Shown: piece after piece, positions 16,893-25,293 of the stretch
Numbering within the stretch: position 1 is the first letter of the stretch
Layout of the letters: the number at the start of each line of letters is the position of its first letter
DNA from: Cellulosimicrobium protaetiae
GTDB lineage: Bacteria; Actinomycetota; Actinomycetes; Actinomycetales; Cellulomonadaceae
Assembly: GCF_009708005.2 (NCBI RefSeq)
Contig: NZ_CP052757.1
Location: forward strand, 1,054,001 to 1,118,000
Length of the DNA: 64,000 nt
Direction of reading: 5' to 3'
Notes under the pieces: model-generated
Seen by the model: the letters and a program-made list of their open reading frames with translations, nothing else
What the model was told of the DNA's origin: nothing
Database searches by the model: none
Program-made: the position numbers and the translations under genes

Positions 16893-18602
16893 AGGGCGCG
16901 GGCACCCTGGCGGGGTCGCCTCGGGCGCGGGGCGGCCTGGGGGCTGGCGGCGGCGGTGCCGCTGGTGTTCCTCGGGGTGTTCTTCGCGTGGCCGGTGGTC
17001 ACGCTCGTGGCGCGCGGGTTCGTCGGGGACGACGGCGGCCTGGACCTGTCCGGGTTCGCGGAGGTCTTCTCCCAGCCGCGGACGTGGCGCATCCTCGGGC
17101 TCACGCTGTGGCAGGCCGTGCTCGGCACGGCGTTCTCCGTGCTGCTCGGCGTGCCCGGTGCGTACGTGCTGTACCGGTGCCGGTTCCCCGGGCGGCGGGT
17201 CGTGCGCGCGCTCGTCACGGTGCCGTTCGTGCTCCCGACCGTCGTCGTCGGCGTCGCCTTCCGGTCGCTGCTCGTGCAGGGCGGCCCGCTCGGGTTCCTG
17301 AGGCTCGACGAGACGTTCGCGGCGATCGTCGTCGCGCTCGTGTTCTTCAACTACTCCGTGGTGGTGCGTACGGTCGGCGGGCTGTGGGAGCACCTCGACC
17401 CCCGCGCCGAGCAGGCCGCGCGGGCGCTGGGCGCGACGCCGTGGCGCGCGTTCCGCACCGTCACGCTCCCCGCGCTGACGCCGGCGATAGCGAGCGCCGC
17501 GTCGATCGTCTTCCTCTTCTGCGCGACGGCGTTCGGCGTCGTCCTCGTCCTGGGCGGCATCCGCTACGGGACGATCGAGACGGAGATCTGGATCCAGACC
17601 ACCCAGTTCCTCGACCTGCGCACCGCCGCCGTGCTGTCGGTGGTCCAGCTCGTCGTCGTGGCCGCGGCCCTCATGGTCGCGAACCGCACGCGGGCCAAGC
17701 GCGAGCGCGCGCTGAACCTCTCGTCGTCGGCCTCGTCGGCCCACCCGCTGCGCCTGTGGCGCGACGGCCGCCCGACCGGCGACCTCGCGCCCGCTGCGCT
17801 CACCGCGGTCGTGGTCGTCGTGCTCGTCGGGCTCCCGCTCGGCACGCTCGTCGTGCGGTCGTTCCGCGTCCCGGGCGGCGGCTGGGGGCTCGACAACTAC
17901 GCGAACCTCGGCACGACGGGAGGGCGCAACGCGCTGTCCGTCACCGTGTGGGAGGCGGCGGGCAACTCGCTACGGACGGCGGCGCTCGCGACCGTGCTCG
18001 CCGTCGTGATCGGCGGCCTCGTCGCGCTCGTCGTGTCCCGGCGCCCGCGCTCGCGCGGCGGGCGGCGCGCGATCTCCGTGCTGGACTCGGTGTTCATGCT
18101 CCCGCTCGGGGTCTCCGCGGTGACGGTCGGCTTCGGATTCCTCCTCACGCTCGACCGGCCGCTCGGGCTCGACGTCGACCTGCGCACGTCCGGGTTGCTC
18201 GTGCCGATCGCGCAGGCGGTCGTCGCGATCCCGCTCGTCGTGCGCACGGTCCTGCCGACGCTGCGCGCGATCGACCCGCGCCTGCGCGAGGCCGCCGCGA
18301 CCCTCGGCGCCGCCCCCGGGCGCGTGTTCCGCACCGTCGACGGGCCGATCGCCGCGCGGTCGCTCGGGCTCGCCGTCGGGTTCGCGTTCGCCGTCTCGCT
18401 CGGGGAGTTCGGCGCGACGTCGTTCCTCGCCCGCCCCGACAGCGCCACGCTGCCCGTCGTGATCTTCCGGCTCATCGGGCGTCCCGGGGCCGAGAACTAC
18501 GGCATGGCGCTCGCGGCGAGCGTCGTGCTCGCGCTGCTCACCGCGGCCGTCATGCTGCTCGCCGAGCGGTTGCGCGGCGACCGACCCGGAGGAGAGTTCT
18601 GA
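16887..18602 (+). CDS. thiP: Thiamine ABC transporter permease (fused two-domain)
   Basis: A 571-residue permease with two binding-protein-dependent transport domains in one chain, as in ThiP/FbpB. The first EAA-like loop is EQAARALGATPWRAF (about residue 180), the second REAAATLGAAPGRVF (about 470), with about 12 spans. The start is uncertain: GTG codons at 16887 and 16890 follow GAGGGAGA, all of it repeat sequence. An in-frame GTG at 16824 would translate the repeat array into an N-terminal RGRxLV heptad and was rejected. The TGATG overlap with thiQ indicates coupling. Confidence 0.87.
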   Translation: MVRARAPWRGRLGRGAAWGLAAAVPLVFLGVFFAWPVVTLVARGFVGDDGGLDLSGFAEVFSQPRTWRILGLTLWQAVLGTAFSVLLGVPGAYVLYRCRFPGRRVVRALVTVPFVLPTVVVGVAFRSLLVQGGPLGFLRLDETFAAIVVALVFFNYSVVVRTVGGLWEHLDPRAEQAARALGATPWRAFRTVTLPALTPAIASAASIVFLFCATAFGVVLVLGGIRYGTIETEIWIQTTQFLDLRTAAVLSVVQLVVVAAALMVANRTRAKRERALNLSSSASSAHPLRLWRDGRPTGDLAPAALTAVVVVVLVGLPLGTLVVRSFRVPGGGWGLDNYANLGTTGGRNALSVTVWEAAGNSLRTAALATVLAVVIGGLVALVVSRRPRSRGGRRAISVLDSVFMLPLGVSAVTVGFGFLLTLDRPLGLDVDLRTSGLLVPIAQAVVAIPLVVRTVLPTLRAIDPRLREAAATLGAAPGRVFRTVDGPIAARSLGLAVGFAFAVSLGEFGATSFLARPDSATLPVVIFRLIGRPGAENYGMALAASVVLALLTAAVMLLAERLRGDRPGGEF

Positions 18603-19798
18603 TGGTGCAGATCGACCCCGCTCCCGCGCGTGCGGGCGCGCCGGAGCCGCCGCGCCCCGGCCCCGGCACCGGGGAGGCCGCCGGGCTCGCGGTGCGCGAC
18701 GTCGTCGTGCGGTACGGCGGGCGTGGCGCCGGGGGAGCGCGCACGGACCCCGGCACGACGGCGGTCGCGGGCGTCACGCTCGACGTCGCGCCGGGGGAGA
18801 TCCTCGCCCTGCTCGGACCGAGCGGGTGCGGCAAGTCGAGCCTGCTGCGCGCGGTCGCCGGGCTCGAGCCCGTGGCGTCGGGCGCGGTCGCGTGGGACGG
18901 GCGCGACCTCGCGGGCGTCCCCGTGCACCGCCGCGGGTTCGGGCTCATGTTCCAGGAGGGCCAGCTCTTCCCGCACCGCGACGTCGCGGGCAACGTCGCC
19001 TACGGGCTCGCGGGCCTGCCCCGCGCGGAACGGGACGCGCGCGTGACCGAGCTGCTCGACGTCGTCGGGCTCGCCGGGTACGAGCGGCGCGCGGTCGCGA
19101 CGCTCAGCGGGGGCGAGCGCCAGCGCGTCGCGCTCGCGCGGTCCCTCGCGCCGCGGCCCCGGCTGCTGCTGCTCGACGAGCCGCTGTCCGCGCTGGACCG
19201 CGGGCTGCGCGAGCGCCTCGCGCTCGACCTGCGCGAGGCGCTGCGGGCCACCGGCACGACCGCCGTCTTCGTCACCCACGACCACGACGAGGCGTTCACC
19301 GTCGCCGACCGCGTCGCCGTCATGGACGCCGGTCGGCTCCTCCAGGTCGCGCCGCCGGAGGACCTGTGGCGAGCCCCGGCGTCGCGCCGCGTCGCGGAGT
19401 TCCTCGGCTACCAGGCGTTCGTCCCCACCGAGCCGTCAGCGGCAGGCCGGGCCATGGACCGACGAGGCCCGGACGACGATGCGCCCGGCGCGTCGGGCGG
19501 GTTGCTCGCGATCGGGCCGCGCGGGCTACGCATGGTCGGCTCGCCGGGTTCCGACGCCGAGAGCGGTTCGTCGTCGGGTCTCGGCACCTGGGCCGCGACC
19601 GTCGTGGGCAGCGTGTTCCGCCGCGGTGCGGTCGAGGTCACCGTCGACGTCGACCTCCCCGGGACCGACGAGGGCGCGCCCGCCCGACTCGTGGCGCTCG
19701 CGTCCGGTGCGGGTGGTGCCGACGCGCCCGGTCCGGGGCCGGGCGAGCGCGTGCGGGTCGTGGTCGACCCGGCGGGGTGCGCGGTCGTCGCCACCTGA
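18602..19798 (+). CDS. thiQ: Thiamine ABC transporter ATP-binding protein
   Basis: A 398-residue ATPase. Walker A GPSGCGKSS (about residue 75), Q-loop in LMFQEGQLFPHRDV, signature LSGGERQR, Walker B LLLLDEPLSALD and switch VTHDHDEA are all intact. After the ATPase core (to about 265) comes a long tail with a Gly/Ser/Asp-rich linker and a beta-rich TOBE-like segment (about 330-398), longer than E. coli ThiQ and closer to PotA/FbpC architecture. Membership in the TPP-riboswitch operon supports the thiamine role; an iron(III) or polyamine importer would be the alternative from protein sequence alone. Confidence 0.82.
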   Translation: MVQIDPAPARAGAPEPPRPGPGTGEAAGLAVRDVVVRYGGRGAGGARTDPGTTAVAGVTLDVAPGEILALLGPSGCGKSSLLRAVAGLEPVASGAVAWDGRDLAGVPVHRRGFGLMFQEGQLFPHRDVAGNVAYGLAGLPRAERDARVTELLDVVGLAGYERRAVATLSGGERQRVALARSLAPRPRLLLLDEPLSALDRGLRERLALDLREALRATGTTAVFVTHDHDEAFTVADRVAVMDAGRLLQVAPPEDLWRAPASRRVAEFLGYQAFVPTEPSAAGRAMDRRGPDDDAPGASGGLLAIGPRGLRMVGSPGSDAESGSSSGLGTWAATVVGSVFRRGAVEVTVDVDLPGTDEGAPARLVALASGAGGADAPGPGPGERVRVVVDPAGCAVVAT

Positions 19799-19857
19799 CC
19801 CGGGCCGTCGTGGTCGTGCGGCGAGCGAGAGCGCCGCACCCGACCTAGCGTCGGAGG

Positions 19858-20178
19858 ATGGACGACGTGACGACCGGTGACCACCCCCCGGAGAAGAACG
19901 GCAGCAAGTCCGCGAAGATCCTGTACCGCCCCGTCGGGATCGTCAGCTCGATCGTGGGCGGTCTCGTCGCGGGGCAGGTGTTCAAGCAGATCTACAAGCG
20001 GGTGTCGCCGGGCCACCGCAAGGACGCGCCGACACCGCTGCAGTCGGAGTACCCGCTCAAGGAGATCGTGCTCGCCGCGCTCCTGCAGGGCGCGGTCTAC
20101 GCCGTGGTGAAGGCGCTCATCGACCGCGGCGGGGCCCGCGCGTTCGAGCGCTGGACGGGGGAGTGGCCGGGCGACTGA
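19858..20178 (+). CDS. DUF4235 domain-containing protein
   Basis: A 106-residue protein with an N-terminal charged segment, a first hydrophobic helix (about 28-45, GIVSSIVGGLVAGQVFKQIYK) and a second helix (about 70-90). It is a family relative of the protein at 11507-11785; function unknown. The ATG at 19858 directly follows GGAGG, too close for normal initiation, while a TAGCGT box lies about 12 nt upstream, so a leaderless transcript is possible. It is convergent with the response regulator gene. Confidence 0.75.
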   Translation: MDDVTTGDHPPEKNGSKSAKILYRPVGIVSSIVGGLVAGQVFKQIYKRVSPGHRKDAPTPLQSEYPLKEIVLAALLQGAVYAVVKALIDRGGARAFERWTGEWPGD

Positions 20179-20193
20179 CCTCACCCCTCGGGC

Positions 20194-20248
20194 CGAGCAC
20201 GACATGAGGGTCGTCATCGGGGCCAGGACGACCGCCAGGTCGTGCTCG
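20194..20248. terminator. Stem-loop between convergent genes
   Basis: A perfect 10-bp outer stem (20194-20203 with 20239-20248) encloses an inner GGTCGT/ACGACC stem. It lies between the DUF4235 gene and the response regulator gene, so it can serve both strands as a terminator. Confidence 0.5.
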
Positions 20249-20292
20249 ACGGCGGGCCACGACGTGCTCGACCACGGGCGGGAGCGTGGCCG

Positions 20293-21018
20293 TCAGTCCA
20301 GGCCGGCGGCGTGGACGAGCAGGGCGACCTGGGTCCGGTTCTCCAGGCCGAGCTTGAGCAGCACGTTCGACACGTGGGCCTTGACCGTCGGGACGCTGAG
20401 GAACAGGCGCGCGGCGATGTCCGCGTTCGTCGCGCCGCGGCCCAGCTCGACCGCGACGTCGTGCTCTCGCCCGGTGAGCGCGTCGAGCGCCGCCCGGGCG
20501 CGGTCGCGCTCGCCGCCCGCGTCCGCGACCGAGGTCATGAGGCGCCGCGCGATCCCCGGCGACAGGACCGGCTCGCCCGTGGCCGCCGCGCGCACGGCCG
20601 CCACGATCCGCTCGGGCGGCATGTCCTTGAGCAGGTAGCCCGAGGCCCCGGCGTGGAGGGCACCGACGACCTCCTCGTCGCTGTCGAACGTCGTGAGCAC
20701 GACGACGGCCGGTGCGTCCGTCCGCGACCGCACCCGTCGTGTGGCCTCGATCCCGTCGACGCGCGGCATGCGCAGGTCCATGAGCACGACGTCGGTCGGG
20801 TGGGCGTCGAGCACGGCCGTGACCTCGGCGCCGTCCGCGGCCTCGCCGACGACCTCGATCCCGTGCGCGCCGTCGAGCATGAGACGCAGCCCGGCGCGGA
20901 CGAGCGCGTCGTCGTCGACGATCACGAGCCGGGTCCGCGACACGTCGCGCGGCGTCCCGCCGTCGTCGTGCCGGTCGCTCGTGCGCGCGCCGCCCCCGCG
21001 GCCACCCTGGTCGCTCAC
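20293..21018 (-). CDS. NarL/FixJ-type response regulator
   Basis: A 241-residue transcription factor. The receiver domain (about 25-140) has the acidic pocket VIVDDD, the phospho-acceptor Asp in VVLMDLRMP, Thr in VVLTTFDSDE and Lys in YLLKDMPP. The C-terminal LuxR-type helix-turn-helix (about 170-230) reads LTGREHDVAVELGRGATNADIAARLFLS. The GTG at 21018 was preferred because it overlaps the kinase stop as GTGA; a GTG at 21027 is an alternative. It is paired with the adjacent histidine kinase. Confidence 0.9.
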   Translation of the reverse strand: MSDQGGRGGGARTSDRHDDGGTPRDVSRTRLVIVDDDALVRAGLRLMLDGAHGIEVVGEAADGAEVTAVLDAHPTDVVLMDLRMPRVDGIEATRRVRSRTDAPAVVVLTTFDSDEEVVGALHAGASGYLLKDMPPERIVAAVRAAATGEPVLSPGIARRLMTSVADAGGERDRARAALDALTGREHDVAVELGRGATNADIAARLFLSVPTVKAHVSNVLLKLGLENRTQVALLVHAAGLD

Positions 21019-22247
21019 GCGTCCCACGGTAGCCGGACGTCCAGGACGAACCCGTCGTCGCGGGCCCCGACGTCGAGGGTCCCGCCGAGCAGGTCGACGC
21101 GCTCGCGCAGGCCGACGAGCCCGGTGCCGGTCCCCTCGCCGCCCCGCTCCCCGGTGCCGCGCCCGGCGGTGACGAGCCGCGGGCCGGCGTCGGACACCGT
21201 GACGCGCACCTCGCCCGCCCGGGCGGCGACCCGCAGGACGACGGGGCTGCCCGCCGCGTGGCGGCGGGCGTTCGTCAGCCCCTCCTGCGCGACGCGGAAC
21301 GCCGCGACCTCGACGGTCCGCGGCACGTCCGCGGACCCCGACCGCTCGTAGGTCACGTCGCCGCCCGCCTCGCGCGCCTCGGCGACGAGGCGGTCGACGC
21401 CGTCGAGCGTCGGCTGGGGCGCGGGTGCGCCACCGTCGACGGGGTCGGCGCGCAGCACCCGCACGACGTCACGCAGGTCGCCGAGAGCGGAGCTCACCCC
21501 GGCCCGGACCAGGCCCGCGGCGCGCGCGAGCTGCGCCGGGTCGGCGTCGGGACGGTACTCGAGCGCTCCGGCCGTCGCGGCGAGGAGCGAGAGCCGGTGG
21601 GCGAGGGTGTCGTGCATCTCGCGGGCGATCCGGGTGCGCTCCGCGACCCGCGCTTCCGCGACGTGGCGCTCCTGCTCGCGCTCGGCGCGCCGGGCGCGGT
21701 CGCGCAGCGACCACACCAGCTGGGCCCGCGCCTGCCAGTACATGCCCCAGCCGAGCAGGGCGGCGTGCACCGCGAGGTCGCACAGGAGCCACCAGCCGAG
21801 CGGCAGGGCCTGCGGTCGCCACAGCGCCTGCACGGCGTGGCCGAGGAAGCCGGCGACCGCGACCGGGACCGCGGTGCGTGCCGGGTACCAGCGCGCGACC
21901 TGGAGGGTCGCGACCGTCGAGGCGGGGGTCGCCGCACCGGAGTACGCGGAGAGCGACGCGAGGACCAGCGCGCCGAGCACGGGGGCGTTGCGCGGCGACC
22001 GCGACCACAGGAGCGGGAGGGCTGCGAGCGCCAGCACCGCGACGGCGACGTCGATCGCGGGCTGCGCGCCCGGGTCGTCCTGACCGACGATCCCGGCCGT
22101 CGCGAGCACGGTGAGCGCCGCGACCGCGCCCCACGCGACGGCGAACGTCCACCACGGGACGAGCGAGCGGGTCCCGTCCCGGCGGGCGGCGGCCGTCGCG
22201 AGGACGGGAGGTCCGGCGAGCGGGGGGCAGTCGGTCGGCGTGGTCAT
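21015..22247 (-). CDS. Sensor histidine kinase (HisKA_3 type)
   Basis: A 410-residue membrane kinase. About five or six hydrophobic spans (residues 28-175) precede a short coiled region, a HisKA_3 dimerisation domain with the phospho-accepting His in IAREMHDTLAHRLSLL (about 220), and a HATPase_c domain with N-box VAQEGLTNARRHA and a GLVGLRERV G-box. The membrane part has no large outer loop, so it probably senses within the membrane. It phosphorylates the coupled NarL-type regulator encoded downstream. Confidence 0.9.
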   Translation of the reverse strand: MTTPTDCPPLAGPPVLATAAARRDGTRSLVPWWTFAVAWGAVAALTVLATAGIVGQDDPGAQPAIDVAVAVLALAALPLLWSRSPRNAPVLGALVLASLSAYSGAATPASTVATLQVARWYPARTAVPVAVAGFLGHAVQALWRPQALPLGWWLLCDLAVHAALLGWGMYWQARAQLVWSLRDRARRAEREQERHVAEARVAERTRIAREMHDTLAHRLSLLAATAGALEYRPDADPAQLARAAGLVRAGVSSALGDLRDVVRVLRADPVDGGAPAPQPTLDGVDRLVAEAREAGGDVTYERSGSADVPRTVEVAAFRVAQEGLTNARRHAAGSPVVLRVAARAGEVRVTVSDAGPRLVTAGRGTGERGGEGTGTGLVGLRERVDLLGGTLDVGARDDGFVLDVRLPWDA

Positions 22248-22470
22248 GCTCCGGACGCTAGGGCGCGGCGCCCCGGGCGACCACCGACCAAGGTCGGGGG
22301 TCGGGGTCCGGCGGGAGGGTCCGGGGGCGACGCCGGTCGGGTCGCCCGTCGACGTCCGGCCGGTCCGCGGGTGCCGCGCCGCCGTGAGGGTGGACGACGT
22401 CGGCACCCCGCCGGCCGCGGCCCCGGCCGCGAGATCGCGCGGCACGGTCGCGCGACGAAGGAGGAACGAC

Positions 22471-22992
22471 ATGCCCACGACGCCGACCACCTCGAACGGT
22501 GCCCCGCAGGACGCCCGGAACGGCGCCACGCGTGGCACCTCGGGCGCCCCCCGGCACCCCGCCACGTCGGCGCCCGCCGCCTCGGGCGCACGACCCGGGA
22601 CCGCGGTCGTCCCGGTCCGACGGCGCGTACCCCGCTGGTCCGTCCCGCTCGTCGCGGCGGTGCTCGCCGCGGTGGTGCTGCTGGTCGGGACGGCGCTGGG
22701 CGTCGACCCGGAGGTACGTACCGCGACCGGCACCCAGGACGTCGGCGTCGTCGCCGCGGTCGTCACGGCGCTCGTCGTCGGGTTCGCCGCGTGGGGCGTG
22801 CGCGCACTGCTCGGCCGACTCCTCTCCCGTCGTCCCCGCCGGGGCGAGGTCGCCTGGCTCGTGACGTGCGTCCTCGTGCTGCTGGTGTCGCTGCTCGGCC
22901 CCCTCGCCGCGGTGACGGCGGGAGCGGTGGCGCTCCTCGTCGTCGAGCACGTCGCGGTGGGCGCGACCCTCGCCCTCGGCCTGCGCCGCTGA
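22471..22992 (+). CDS. DUF6069-like small membrane protein
   Basis: A 173-residue protein with a disordered Pro/Ala/Thr-rich N-terminus (about 1-50) and four hydrophobic spans (about 57-78, 90-110, 128-148, 150-170). The layout and the GxxxxTGTQDVGVVAAVVTALVVG-type segment resemble DUF6069 family proteins found near two-component systems in actinobacteria; I am not certain of the family. GAAGGAGG precedes the ATG at 22471. It is divergent from the histidine kinase and may be one of its targets. Confidence 0.6.
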   Translation: MPTTPTTSNGAPQDARNGATRGTSGAPRHPATSAPAASGARPGTAVVPVRRRVPRWSVPLVAAVLAAVVLLVGTALGVDPEVRTATGTQDVGVVAAVVTALVVGFAAWGVRALLGRLLSRRPRRGEVAWLVTCVLVLLVSLLGPLAAVTAGAVALLVVEHVAVGATLALGLRR

Positions 22993-23104
22993 CCCGCTGC
23001 CGACCGCGCGTGAGGTCGTGCCCGGCGGGACGATGAGTTCGCGCGGGTGCGACGGTCTGACCCGACATCGACCATCCCGGACGCCGCAGACCGAAAGGCA
23101 CCCC

Positions 23105-23725
23105 ATGACCGCCACGCTCGTGTCCACCCTGTTCCTCTCGCTCGACGGCGTCGCCGAGATCGACCCCGCCTGGCACTTCCCGTACTTCGACGACAACATG
23201 GCGGCCGCCGTCGACGAGGACTACCAGGACGTCGACGCGCTGCTCCTCGGGCGGGTCACCTACGACAGCTTCGCCGGCGCGTGGCCCGAGCGGGAGACCG
23301 CCGGGGGCGAGGACGCGTCGTTCGCGGCGCGGCTCGGCGACATGCGCAAGATCGTCGCGACGCGCGGCGACCAGGAGCTCGGGTGGCGGCACGTCGAGCG
23401 GGTCGACGGCGACCTCGTCGAGGCCGTGCGCGCGCTCAAGGAGGAGCCCGGCCTGGGCAAGGTGCTCGTCGCCGGGTCGATCTCGGTGGTGCGCCAGCTC
23501 CTCGCCGCCGGGCTGCTCGACGAGCTGCGCCTGCTCGTCCACCCCGTCGCGGCGCGCACGGGCGAGCGGCTCTTCGACGAGGGCGAGCCGTACTACCCGC
23601 TCACGCTCCTGCGGTCCGAGACCTACCCGACCGGGGTCGTGCGCCTGGTCTACGCGCCGGCCGAGCCGCCGGCGGAGGTCACCTACGACGACGTCGCGGA
23701 CAAGGTGCCGTCCGGCGACGCCTGA
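23105..23725 (+). CDS. Dihydrofolate reductase-like (RibD C-terminal) family protein
   Basis: A 206-residue protein of the DHFR-like/RibD_C superfamily. Typical features are the N-terminal TLFLSLDGVAE strand-loop, LLLGRVTYDSFAGAWP near residue 50, and VLVAGSISVVRQLLAAGLLDELRLLVHPV near 120-150. Members bind NADPH and reduce small heterocycles, but many are uncharacterised. It converges with the receiver-PP2C gene, with a 43-bp 3' overlap. Confidence 0.8.
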   Translation: MTATLVSTLFLSLDGVAEIDPAWHFPYFDDNMAAAVDEDYQDVDALLLGRVTYDSFAGAWPERETAGGEDASFAARLGDMRKIVATRGDQELGWRHVERVDGDLVEAVRALKEEPGLGKVLVAGSISVVRQLLAAGLLDELRLLVHPVAARTGERLFDEGEPYYPLTLLRSETYPTGVVRLVYAPAEPPAEVTYDDVADKVPSGDA

Positions 23726-25293
23726 CGCGCGACCGCCACCACGGCCACGTCGTCCTCGCGCCCGGGGTCGTCGAACGCGGCGACGAGGCGGTCGCACATC
23801 GCCTCGGGGCCGATCCCCGCGCTCTGCCCGGCGACCTGCGACAGACGGTCGAGCGCCTCGACGAGCGACCCGCCCCGGCGTTCGACGAGCCCGTCGGTCA
23901 CGAGCACGAGGAGGTCGCCGGGCTCCAGGACCTCGTGGTGGGTGGGCCGCTCGTCGGGACTCGGCACGCCGAGGAGGCGGGAACCCGACTTCGCCCGGTC
24001 GACGGTCCCGTCGGTGCGGACGAGGAACGCGGGCAGGTGCCCGGCGTCGGTGAGCTCGAGGGCGCCGGTCGCCGGGTCGAGCACGCACACGCAGACCGTC
24101 GCGAACTCCGGGTGGTCGTCGCGCAGCGAGGCGTTGAGGAGGTCCAGCGCGGAGGCCGCGTCGTGGCCCTCGCGCAGGTAGGCGCGCAGCGTCATGCGCA
24201 CCTCGGCCATCACGGTGGCGGCGCGCAGGGAGTGGCCCTGCACGTCGCCGATGACGACGGCCACCCGCCCGTCCGGGAGGTCGAACGCGTCGTAGAAGTC
24301 GCCGCCGACGTCGAGGCGTGCGTCCGACGCCTCGTACCGTGCGGCGACCTCGACGCCGCCCCGCACGTGCAGATCGGCCGGGAGGAACGCGCGCTGGAGC
24401 GCGAGCGCGATGCGGTGCTCCTCGGTGAAGGTGCGGAGGTTCGCCAGGGCGACCGTCGCCGCCTCCACGAAGCGCCCGGCGGCCTCGCGCTCCTCGTCGG
24501 ACAGCGCCTCGTCGCCGACCTCGATGCCCAGCCCCCCGACGAGCGCGCCCGCGCCGTCGACGAGCCAGAAGGTGAACCACGCCGACGGCCCCACGCCGGC
24601 CTCGGCGAGGAGCGGGCGCCAGGGCGCGGGCACGTCGTCGGGGCCGAACACCGCGGTCGTCGCGCCGGTCGGCGGCAGGACCGCCGTCGGGCCCCGGCCG
24701 CGCACCAGCGCGGCACCCTCCGTGGCGCACACCGAGCGCAGCACCACGCCGGCCTCGGCGACGACCATCGAGACGACCGCGCGGCCGAGGACCGCGCACG
24801 CGCCGCGCGCCGCGTGGTCGGCCACGGCCTCCGGCGACCGGGCCTCGTGGAGCGGGACGAGCGCGTCGGTGAGCGCCTCGAGCCGCCGCGCCGTCCGGCC
24901 CGCGCCGCGCTGCGCGTCCACGCGCCGGCACAGGGCGCTGATGGTCGCCAGGAACTCGTCGCGGTCGAGCGGCTCCGGCAGGTAGGCGTCCGCCCCGCCC
25001 TCGAGGCCGGCGGTGCGCGCCGCCGCGTCGACGTCCGTCGCCGACACGTGCAGGACCGGGACGTGGGCCGTCGCCGGGTCGGCCTTGAGCCGGCTGCACA
25101 CCTCGCGGCCCGGGATGTCCGGAAGGTTGACGTCGAGGACGACCGCGTCGACGTGCGCCGACGCCTGGGCCAGCGCCTCGCTCCCGGTCCCGGCCTCGAC
25201 GACGTCGAACCCGGCGCGGCGGAGCCAGCTCGCCATGACGTAACGGTGCGCGTGCGTGTCGTCGACCACGAGCACGGTGCGTTCGGCGCTCAT
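23683..25293 (-). CDS. Receiver-GAF-PP2C (SpoIIE/RsbU-like) phosphatase
   Basis: A 536-residue stress-signalling phosphatase. An N-terminal receiver domain (about 1-125; VDDTHAHRYV, acceptor Asp in VVLDVNLPD) precedes a GAF-like region (about 135-290) and a SpoIIE-type PP2C domain (about 300-525) with metal-binding motifs DVGGDFYDAF, VIGDVQGHS and a final GREDDVAVV. It probably dephosphorylates an anti-sigma-factor antagonist when its receiver is phosphorylated. It is the last gene of the rsbR-S-T operon, overlapping the hybrid kinase gene by 4 bp. Confidence 0.86.
   Translation of the reverse strand: MSAERTVLVVDDTHAHRYVMASWLRRAGFDVVEAGTGSEALAQASAHVDAVVLDVNLPDIPGREVCSRLKADPATAHVPVLHVSATDVDAAARTAGLEGGADAYLPEPLDRDEFLATISALCRRVDAQRGAGRTARRLEALTDALVPLHEARSPEAVADHAARGACAVLGRAVVSMVVAEAGVVLRSVCATEGAALVRGRGPTAVLPPTGATTAVFGPDDVPAPWRPLLAEAGVGPSAWFTFWLVDGAGALVGGLGIEVGDEALSDEEREAAGRFVEAATVALANLRTFTEEHRIALALQRAFLPADLHVRGGVEVAARYEASDARLDVGGDFYDAFDLPDGRVAVVIGDVQGHSLRAATVMAEVRMTLRAYLREGHDAASALDLLNASLRDDHPEFATVCVCVLDPATGALELTDAGHLPAFLVRTDGTVDRAKSGSRLLGVPSPDERPTHHEVLEPGDLLVLVTDGLVERRGGSLVEALDRLSQVAGQSAGIGPEAMCDRLVAAFDDPGREDDVAVVAVARQASPDGTLSATSS

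Noticed and set aside
18602-19798. Assigning the ABC importer to iron(III) or polyamine
   Set aside because: Protein sequence alone allows it, since ThiB is related to iron-binding proteins and the ATPase tail looks PotA-like, but the TPP riboswitch upstream favours thiamine.
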